This document shows positions 58,309 through 64,000 of a stretch of DNA of 64,000 nt, one piece after another; within the stretch, counting starts at the first letter, position 1, and every line of letters begins with the position of its first letter. The translations under genes and the position numbers were made by a program. The DNA lies in assembly GCA_026394075.1 (NCBI GenBank), contig JAPKYX010000087.1, positions 8,986 to 72,985 of the forward strand, in the 5' to 3' direction. Below the pieces are notes generated by a model that worked only from the letters and a program-made list of their open reading frames with translations, was not told the DNA's origin and ran no database searches. This stretch comes from Acidobacteriota bacterium. GTDB lineage: Bacteria > Acidobacteriota > Terriglobia > Bryobacterales > Bryobacteraceae.

Positions 58309-58414
58309 GGCCCCTCCTGCGGGTCGGGGCTCGGTTCCGAAACGGTGGGCCGGGCATAACCGGTCAACTCGCCGGATATGCGTTCAGGCCGAGCCTCGAC
58401 CCGCAGGAGGGGCC
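58309..58414. repeat. Dispersed repeat, copy E: 26-bp inverted pair
   Basis: GGCCCCTCCTGCGGGTCGGG onward (58309-58334) is inverted at 58389-58414 with a single mismatch, 54 bases apart. The core (CTCCTGCGGGTCGGGGCTCGG) is a diverged form of copies A-D. The two arms could form a long hairpin. It lies between the convergent small gene and exported methyltransferase. Confidence 0.8.
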
Positions 58415-58465
58415 TATTCCATCGCAGCAGGCAGCCTGCGCCACACCAATGGATTGCCAGGAAAC

Positions 58466-59149
58466 TTAGTTCTTAGCCGCCGCCAGCGCTTTCTTGAAAA
58501 TGAGAATGTGCTGGCGCGGCAGGTCTTTCTTTACTGAGTCAAGCAGAAACCCTTCGTCTTCCACTTCCAGCTTTGCTTCCGCCACACTCATCTTGTGTTC
58601 CGGCCGGATGGGCACCCAGGGGTCTTCCTTGCGGTATTCCAGCAACACCAATCGGCCGTCATCCTTCAGCGCCTCGCGCAACTTGCGCAGCATCTTTTGA
58701 GGTTGGGCAAACTCGTGATAGACGTCCACCATCAGAATCAAGTCCTGCGATTTGGCGGGCAGCTTCGGGTCAGCCTCGGTTCCCAGTACGGTCTCGATAT
58801 TGGTGAACTGGGCCTTGGCTAGCCGTTGCCGTAACAGGCGCAGCATCTCGGGCTGAATGTCGTTGGCGTAGACCTTCCCGGCCGCCCCCACCTTTCTTGA
58901 TAGCCGCACGGTAAAGTAGCCGGACCCAGCGCCCACGTCGGCGACGGTCATCCCTTCCTTGACGCCGATTGACGTCAAAGCCGTGTCGGGCATCTCTTCA
59001 ATCTCGCGTTCCGACCGTTCCAGCCACTCCGCTCCGCCAAAACCCATCACGCCCGCAATGCGGCGCCCGGTCTTAGGATGTTCAGACTGGGCCGATAGTC
59101 CGGCGGCACCAAAAGTTAGCGCTAGAAAAACTGCCAGGAAGCGATACAT
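58466..59149 (-). CDS. Exported class I SAM-dependent methyltransferase-like protein
   Basis: 227 residues. A signal peptide ('MYRFLAVFLALTFGAAGLSAQ') is followed by a class I fold: motif I 'TVADVGAGSGYFTVRLSRKVG', motif II 'VYANDIQPEMLRLLRQRL' and 'DLILMVDVYHEFAQPQKMLRKLREAL'. Export of a SAM-binding protein is odd, since SAM is cytoplasmic, yet similar proteins are common in Acidobacteria and planctomycetes. The start is only 10 bases from the divergent lipoprotein GTG. Confidence 0.85.
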   Translation of the reverse strand: MYRFLAVFLALTFGAAGLSAQSEHPKTGRRIAGVMGFGGAEWLERSEREIEEMPDTALTSIGVKEGMTVADVGAGSGYFTVRLSRKVGAAGKVYANDIQPEMLRLLRQRLAKAQFTNIETVLGTEADPKLPAKSQDLILMVDVYHEFAQPQKMLRKLREALKDDGRLVLLEYRKEDPWVPIRPEHKMSVAEAKLEVEDEGFLLDSVKKDLPRQHILIFKKALAAAKN

Positions 59150-59159
59150 TAGAATTTAC

Positions 59160-59780
59160 GTGAGACCTCGTCAAAACCCAACTATCCGCCCGTTTCAATT
59201 ACACACGATCTGTTTGCTGGCCGCAGCCGCTGTGCTGGGGGCGTGCGGCAAGAGTTCCCCCACGCAAAGCAAGCTCTCCTACAAAATGGGCGATCGCATG
59301 CAGGTGGGTCCGCTGCTCTACAACGTGCTGGAAACGCAGTGGAAGCCGCAGTTGGGCGACTTGCTGTCCACCCGGATCCCGCAGAACCGCTTTCTGCTAG
59401 TGCGGGTGACGATCACGAACTCGGGTGGCAGTGATGTCTCGGTACCGCTGCTGAATCTGGAAGACAGCAAGGGCAACTCGTACCAGGAACTGGCCGATGG
59501 CAATGGCGTCGACAACTGGCTGGGTATGCTGCGCACCATCAAGCCGGCCCAGACAGAAGAAGGCTGGATCCTGTTCGACGTGGCCCCCAGCGGCTACAAC
59601 CTGCGCGTGACCGATGGTGGTGAGACGGGCAGCGAACAAAGCCTGCTGATTGAGATCCCGCTTTCGATGGAGAGCATGAATGATTCCCTGCCCGCATCCG
59701 GCACTGGCGCACCCAATACTGGCTTACCCGGCCTGCCAGCGGTGGTTCCGCCACCTTCCGCTCCGCCTGCGCCGCGCTAG
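59160..59780 (+). CDS. Lipoprotein with DUF4352-like domain
   Basis: 206 residues from GTG 59160. The lipobox L-G-A-C ('AAAVLGACGKSS') puts the lipid on C29. The rest, 'GPLLYNVLETQWKPQLG', 'RFLLVRVTITNSGGSDVSVPLLNLED' and 'EGWILFDVAPSGYNLRV', is the immunoglobulin-like DUF4352 fold found in telomere-like-binding surface lipoproteins. A Pro-rich tail follows. It overlaps the next gene by 101 bases. Confidence 0.8.
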   Translation: MRPRQNPTIRPFQLHTICLLAAAAVLGACGKSSPTQSKLSYKMGDRMQVGPLLYNVLETQWKPQLGDLLSTRIPQNRFLLVRVTITNSGGSDVSVPLLNLEDSKGNSYQELADGNGVDNWLGMLRTIKPAQTEEGWILFDVAPSGYNLRVTDGGETGSEQSLLIEIPLSMESMNDSLPASGTGAPNTGLPGLPAVVPPPSAPPAPR

Positions 59781-60630
59781 CCCCAACGGGTTCGGGCTGA
59801 CCTTTTGCGCCTGGGCGCTGGGCGCGGCACTGGGCCCTGTGGCTGCCGGCCAGCCGGTGATCGACAACTTCACCCTCCGCCAGTTCGAAGGCGGGCCGGC
59901 GGTGGCGCGCGACTACCGGGCGCTGCCCGGAGAACTGGTGTTCACTGATTTCCAGGTCAGCCAGTTCGGCAAAAGTGACGACCCTGACCAGAAGGTCCGC
60001 CTGGATTACGCCATCCTGCTGACCGATTCGGGCGGCCTGCTGGTGGCGGAAAGCCGCAGCGGCAAAGTGGAAGTGGAACTGGCGGACGAAGACAAAAAAT
60101 GGCGTCCGCGGATCGGGGCCAGCTTCGCCTTGCCCGCCCTGCTGAACGCCGGCACCTATCAACTGCGCATCGTGGTGAAAGACTTGATCGCGCAAACCGA
60201 AGTCCGGCAGCAGTTTCCGGTTCCCGTCGGCGGCCGCGTCATCACGCCGCCGGCCACTCTCTCTGCTCTGAATCTGCGGTGGTTCCGGTCAGAAGAAAGC
60301 ACGGTGGAAATGGACGCCCCCGACTATGCCGCGGGCGAACCAATCTGGGCCCGTTTTGATCTTTCGGGCTTCAACCTGGGCCCCCGCAATGCTGTCCAGA
60401 TCGAGTACGGCCTGGTGGTTCGCGATGCAGCCGGCAAAGTGCTGTTCCGCCAGGAGCTATGCGCCCGGGAGGACCGCCAGTTCTTCTATCCCCCACCCGC
60501 CATTCCCGGCGTCATCAGCCTGGCCCCCGATTCCAAGGTCGCTCCCGGCCGCTACACCGCCACGCTGATCCTGCGTGACCTGATTGCCAAGACCAGTTCC
60601 GAAAGCACACACCCGTTTCACATCCGTTAG
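59680..60630 (+). CDS. Exported protein with two related beta-sandwich domains
   Basis: 316 residues. The ATG at 59680 overlaps the lipoprotein end; a hydrophobic segment 'FGLTFCAWALGAALGPVAAG' (about residues 38-57) is the likely signal peptide, so a later non-ATG start is possible. Two repeats are visible: 'LPALLNAGTYQLRIVVKDLIAQTE' and 'VAPGRYTATLILRDLIAKTSSE' end the two similar domains. These look like Ig-like/bacterial macroglobulin-like folds. Function unknown. Confidence 0.7.
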   Translation: MIPCPHPALAHPILAYPACQRWFRHLPLRLRRASPNGFGLTFCAWALGAALGPVAAGQPVIDNFTLRQFEGGPAVARDYRALPGELVFTDFQVSQFGKSDDPDQKVRLDYAILLTDSGGLLVAESRSGKVEVELADEDKKWRPRIGASFALPALLNAGTYQLRIVVKDLIAQTEVRQQFPVPVGGRVITPPATLSALNLRWFRSEESTVEMDAPDYAAGEPIWARFDLSGFNLGPRNAVQIEYGLVVRDAAGKVLFRQELCAREDRQFFYPPPAIPGVISLAPDSKVAPGRYTATLILRDLIAKTSSESTHPFHIR

Positions 60631-60647
60631 CACTGTTGATTATTCCC

Positions 60648-60676
60648 TTGTGGAATTCCTCTCACAGTGCAATAAT
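60648..60676 (+). promoter_or_regulatory. Promoter of cydAB
   Basis: TTGTGG (60648-60653), an exact 17-base spacer and AATAAT (60671-60676). Predicted start about 60683, giving a leader of about 56 bases that ends in GAAAGGAGC before the ATG. Confidence 0.55.
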
Positions 60677-60694
60677 TCTCCTGAAAGTAGAATT

Positions 60695-60709
60695 TCTCTA
60701 GTTTAGAGA
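60695..60709. promoter_or_regulatory. Dyad TCTCTA-GTT-TAGAGA in the cydAB leader
   Basis: A 6-3-6 perfect inverted repeat lies 12-26 bases after the predicted transcript start. Its position just downstream of the promoter would suit a repressor; the identity of the regulator is unknown. Confidence 0.4.
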
Positions 60710-60738
60710 GATCCTACGCAGTCAGAAAGGAGCGACTG

Positions 60739-62118
60739 ATGGATTCGGCCCTGGCTCTCCACCGCTTTCACTTCGCTTTCACCGTTACCTACCACTACCT
60801 GTTCCCCCAGCTCACCATGGGGCTGGCGCTACTGATCGTCATCCTAAAGGGTCTGCATCTTCGGACGGGCGACCCGCACTACAACGAATCCGCCCGTTTC
60901 TGGGCCCGCATTTTTGCCATCAACTTCGCCATGGGCGTGGTGACGGGCATTCCGATGGAGTTCCAGTTCGGCACCAACTGGTCCCGCTTCTCGAAAGCGG
61001 CCGGCGGGGTGATCGGCCAGACGCTGGCGATGGAGGGGGTCTATTCGTTTTTCCTCGAATCCACCTTCCTGGGCCTGTTCATCTATGGCGAAAAGATCCT
61101 GGGCCGCACCGGACACTTTGCCGCCGCCTGCTGCGTGTTTGTCGGTTCCTGGATGTCGGGCTTCTTCATCATCGCCACCGACGCCTGGATGCAGCACCCG
61201 GTGGGCTATAAGCTGGGGCCGCAGGGCGAGATCATACTGGACAGCTGGGCGGCGCTGATCTTCAATCCGTGGACGTTCTGGCAGTATCTGCACAACATGA
61301 TCGGGTCCGTGGTGACGGCCGCCTTTGTGATGTCGTCCATCGGTGCGTTCTACCTGTTGCAGCGCAAGCATGAGCAGCATGGACGCGTCTTCGTCCGGCT
61401 GGGCGTACTGGCGGGCCTGGTGGCCTGCGTGCTGATGCTGTTCCCCACCGGCGACGGGCAAGGCCAGAACGTCGCGCGCTATCAGCCCGCGACACTGGCG
61501 GCGATGGAGGGACATTTCGAAACCAATCCGGCCGGCCAAGGCGCAGGCGTTGCCTTGATGGGCCAGCCAGACGTCGAGAAAGGCAAGCTGGACAACCCGC
61601 TAATCATCCCGGAGGCGCTGAGCTTTATCACCTACAAGCGTTGGAATGCCCAAGTGAAGGGCTTGAAGGATTTTCCGCCGGACCAACGCCCGGACAACAT
61701 TCCGCTGCTGTTCTATAGCTTCCACATCATGGTGGGCCTGGGTACGCTGTTCATTGCGGCCATGGGATGGGCCACGCTCTCGCTGCTGCGGGGACGGCTC
61801 TACACATCGAGGCCTTTGCTCTGGATGCTGTTTTTGCTGGCCCCCTTCCCCTACATCGCCAACACCGCCGGCTGGATGACCGCTGAGATCGGCCGGCAGC
61901 CCTGGTTGATCTACGGCCTGATGCGGACCTCCGAAGGCGCGTCCATGCGGGTGTCGGCCGGCAATACGCTGTTCACGCTGCTGGGCTTTATGGGGATGTA
62001 CACCCTGCTGAGCGTCCTGTTTCTGTTCATGATCTGGCGTGAAGTGGACCACGGGCCAGGATCGGCCACGCCCACGCCTGACACCTTGCCGCAACCCGTT
62101 CCGGCCGTAGGAGACTGA
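60739..62118 (+). CDS. cydA: Cytochrome bd-type ubiquinol oxidase subunit I
   Basis: 459 residues. 'LHRFHFAFTVTYHYLFPQLTMG' begins the protein and carries the haem-ligand histidine. 'MGVVTGIPMEFQFGTNWSRFS' and 'EGVYSFFLESTFLGLFIYGE' hold conserved Glu residues. 'GRQPWLIYGLMRTSEGAS' is the Q-loop end. The Q-loop is short, as in the cyanide-insensitive (CioA-like) branch. It reduces oxygen to water with quinol under low oxygen. The second subunit follows after 3 bases. Confidence 0.95.
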   Translation: MDSALALHRFHFAFTVTYHYLFPQLTMGLALLIVILKGLHLRTGDPHYNESARFWARIFAINFAMGVVTGIPMEFQFGTNWSRFSKAAGGVIGQTLAMEGVYSFFLESTFLGLFIYGEKILGRTGHFAAACCVFVGSWMSGFFIIATDAWMQHPVGYKLGPQGEIILDSWAALIFNPWTFWQYLHNMIGSVVTAAFVMSSIGAFYLLQRKHEQHGRVFVRLGVLAGLVACVLMLFPTGDGQGQNVARYQPATLAAMEGHFETNPAGQGAGVALMGQPDVEKGKLDNPLIIPEALSFITYKRWNAQVKGLKDFPPDQRPDNIPLLFYSFHIMVGLGTLFIAAMGWATLSLLRGRLYTSRPLLWMLFLLAPFPYIANTAGWMTAEIGRQPWLIYGLMRTSEGASMRVSAGNTLFTLLGFMGMYTLLSVLFLFMIWREVDHGPGSATPTPDTLPQPVPAVGD

Positions 62119-62121
62119 CCC

Positions 62122-63165
62122 ATGGACACCAATACTCTTCAGATCTTGTGGTTCTGCCTGGTCGCGGTGATGCTGACCTTCTACGTGATCCTGGATGGCT
62201 TCGACATCGGCGCGGGCATCGTCAGCCTGTTGATCGGCCGCGATCAGACCCGCCGGGCGCTGGTTTTGAAATCGATTGGCCCCTTCTGGGATGGCAATGA
62301 GGTCTGGCTGCTGGCCGGCGGTGGTTGTCTCTACTCTGCCTTCCCTACGCTCTACGCCTCCAGCTTCCAGGGCTTCTACCTGCCACTGATGATGGTGCTG
62401 TGGCTGCTGATGCTGCGCGGCATCTCGATTGAGCTGCGCAACCACATCGTCAGCGATCTGTGGCGGCCGCTATGGGATAAGGTCTTCGGCGTCGCCAGCG
62501 CGTTGCTCGCGATTTTTTACGGGGCGGCCCTGGGTAACGTCGTGCGCGGTGTACCGCTTGATAGCCAAGCGGAGTTCTTCCTCCCACTGTGGACCAACTG
62601 GCAGCCCGGCGCTGACCCCGGCATTCTGGACTGGTACACGGTGCTGGTGGGTCTGCTGGCGTTCGCCACCCTCACCATGCACGGCGCGCTCTGGGTGAAG
62701 CTGAAGACGGAAGGTGCGCTGGCCAATGACAGCCGCACCCTGGCCCGCCTGGCGGCAGCGGTGGCACTGCTGCTGACCGGTGCCGTCACCGTCGCCAGCT
62801 TTTCGCTTCAGCCGCAGATCGTGCGGAGCTTCACCACGCAGCCCGCCGGCCTGATCTTCCCCGCCCTGGCGGTGGTGGGCCTGGGCATCGTGTTCCTGAA
62901 GCAAGGCGACGTGACGCAGTTTCTGGGCAGTTGCGTCTTCATCCTGGGCATGATGACCTCGGCCGCCTTTGGCCTCTTCCCCTACGTCCTGCCGTCCTCC
63001 ACGCAACCCAGCCTGGGCTTAACCATCCAGAACACCGCCGCGGCCAACTACGGCCTGGGCGTGGGGCTGTGGTGGTGGACACCGGGCATGTTGCTGGCCG
63101 GAGCCTACACGTGGTTCCTCTACCGCCGTTTCGCGGGCAAGGTGCAACTGGACAGCACCCACTAG
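62122..63165 (+). CDS. cydB: Cytochrome bd-type ubiquinol oxidase subunit II
   Basis: 347 residues with eight or nine membrane helices. 'WFCLVAVMLTFYVILDGFDIGAG' and 'IGPFWDGNEVWLLAGGGCLYSAFPTLYA' are the standard CydB N-terminal motifs. It pairs with subunit I. Its TAG abuts the stop of the convergent GMC gene with no base between. Confidence 0.95.
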   Translation: MDTNTLQILWFCLVAVMLTFYVILDGFDIGAGIVSLLIGRDQTRRALVLKSIGPFWDGNEVWLLAGGGCLYSAFPTLYASSFQGFYLPLMMVLWLLMLRGISIELRNHIVSDLWRPLWDKVFGVASALLAIFYGAALGNVVRGVPLDSQAEFFLPLWTNWQPGADPGILDWYTVLVGLLAFATLTMHGALWVKLKTEGALANDSRTLARLAAAVALLLTGAVTVASFSLQPQIVRSFTTQPAGLIFPALAVVGLGIVFLKQGDVTQFLGSCVFILGMMTSAAFGLFPYVLPSSTQPSLGLTIQNTAAANYGLGVGLWWWTPGMLLAGAYTWFLYRRFAGKVQLDSTH

Positions 63166-64000
63166 CTAGCGGGCCTTTTGGGCAAATTCCTTGACGATGT
63201 AGTCGCAGGTGCGGACGGTTAGCGCCATCATGGTCAACGTCGGATTCTGGCAGCCGATCGAGACCCAGGCCGCTCCGTCGGTGACGAACAGATTGTTGAC
63301 GTCCCAGCTTTGGCACCACTTGTTGAGGACGCTGGCCTTCGGGTCGGACCCCATGCGCGCGGTGCCCACTTCGTGGATGCAGAAACCGGGCACGGACCAC
63401 CGGCCATCGGGAGTCGTCTTGACATCCTTGGCCCCTGCCGCTTCCAGCATCTCGCCGGCCTGGGCCACGCCGTCGCGCCAGAGCTTCTTTTCGTTGTCGC
63501 CCCATTCCATGATGGTCTTCAGCACCGGGATGCCCCAGGCATCGACACGGTCCTTATCGATCTCGACGCGGTTCTCTTTGCGGGCCAGGCATTCGCCCCA
63601 CAGCCCAATGTTGATGCCGTACATGCCCGCGCGCACGGCTTCCTTGTACTCCGCGCCAAAGCCATCAGCGCCCATATTGAAGGCCGGCTGCGAGCCGCCC
63701 TGGTAGCCATAACCGCGGATGAAGCCGTTGGTGGACGGCTGGTTCAGGTTCCGGAACCGCGGCACGTAGATCCCGTTCGGCCGGCGCGGCGCACCTGCCC
63801 AGGGCTTGGTCTCCACGTTCGGCATGATGCCCTGCGCACCACCCGAATAGATGTGGTCCATCAGGTAGTGGCCCAGCGCGCCGGATGAATTGGCGATACC
63901 CGAATTCATCATCAACCGCGTCGATTCCAGCGTCGAAGCGCACAGAATCACGATCTTGCCCCGCACCTCACGCGGCGCGCGCGTCAGGCGGTCAAAGTAG
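63166..64000 (-). CDS. GMC family oxidoreductase, C-terminal part (5' end outside window)
   Basis: About 278 residues are seen; the frame runs on past the window edge ('YFDRLTRAPREVRGKIV'). 'VILCASTLESTRLMMNSGIANSSGALGHYLMDH', 'HEVGTARMGSDPKASVLN' and 'NPTLTMMALTVRTCDYIVKEF' are GMC signatures and match those of the GMC oxidoreductase at 30624. Hence a second sugar or alcohol dehydrogenase of the same type. Confidence 0.92.
   Translation of the reverse strand, partial: YFDRLTRAPREVRGKIVILCASTLESTRLMMNSGIANSSGALGHYLMDHIYSGGAQGIMPNVETKPWAGAPRRPNGIYVPRFRNLNQPSTNGFIRGYGYQGGSQPAFNMGADGFGAEYKEAVRAGMYGINIGLWGECLARKENRVEIDKDRVDAWGIPVLKTIMEWGDNEKKLWRDGVAQAGEMLEAAGAKDVKTTPDGRWSVPGFCIHEVGTARMGSDPKASVLNKWCQSWDVNNLFVTDGAAWVSIGCQNPTLTMMALTVRTCDYIVKEFAQKAR

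Overview
The window reads as a chromosomal segment of a high-GC Gram-negative bacterium, most likely an acidobacterium of the Bryobacterales/Solibacter type. This is an inference from gene content: two very large TonB-dependent receptors of the Oar/CarboxypepD_reg type, GMC oxidoreductases (one paired with a gluconate-2-dehydrogenase subunit 3 protein), a DUF2934 protein, an Acidobacteria-like divergent Hfq, an ECF sigma factor with small membrane partners, and several toxin-antitoxin loci. No rRNA gene, tRNA gene, CRISPR array, prophage or intact insertion sequence was seen.

Layout. 1-7.4 kb: the 3' end of a TonB-dependent receptor, an OPT-family transporter, a membrane-embedded spermidine-synthase-like protein, a DUF433 antitoxin carrying a toxin relic, and a zinc-ribbon membrane protein. 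7.4-11.9 kb: a four-gene reverse operon (phosphotransferase, histidine phosphatase, ACAD11-like acyl-CoA dehydrogenase, SDR) with a divergent enoyl-CoA hydratase, probably for catabolism of hydroxyacyl-CoA. 11.9-12.5 kb: a VapBC-type module. 12.5-21.4 kb: a YprA-like helicase, a PilZ protein, an amino-acid permease whose first membrane helix is disrupted, a di-haem cytochrome c peroxidase, and UvrD/PcrA coupled to a 56-residue basic protein. 22-24.3 kb: ECF sigma factor, membrane partner and Spy-like protein; L31; and an unassigned structured RNA unit whose transcript matches the anti-Shine-Dalgarno sequence. 24.3-30.5 kb: MFS transporter, PBP4, FmdB-type protein, chemotaxis receptor, a thioredoxin-like protein, LexA, DUF2934 protein. 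30.6-42.3 kb: GMC oxidoreductase pair, NYN protein, a BrnA antitoxin with a truncated BrnT, an NHL protein, a PpiD-DedA-methyltransferase-YraN cluster, Phd/PIN, RsmB, a hydrolase and SSB. 42.4-45.7 kb: a full-length TonB-dependent receptor. 47-56.3 kb: a long reverse-strand run of housekeeping genes (Trm112-like, glycosyltransferase 9, MsbA-like ABC exporter, YicC, Gmk, RpoZ, CoaBC, uracil-DNA glycosylase, Tmk, HolB, Hfq-like). 56.4-64 kb: IF-3, coiled-coil proteins, an exported methyltransferase, a lipoprotein, cytochrome bd oxidase CydAB and a partial GMC oxidoreductase.

Three themes recur. First, a family of short GC-rich repeats (core close to GACCGCTCC..GCGGTCGCGGCTCGGT) lies between genes at five places, as single copies, as an inverted pair, and as a tandem array. 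Second, toxin-antitoxin modules are in different states of decay, with two antitoxins kept while only toxin fragments remain. Third, many genes have a -10-like hexamer about 7 bases before the start codon and no obvious Shine-Dalgarno sequence, which suggests leaderless mRNAs, including for lexA. The best candidate for something undescribed is the reverse-strand RNA unit at about 23931-24198.
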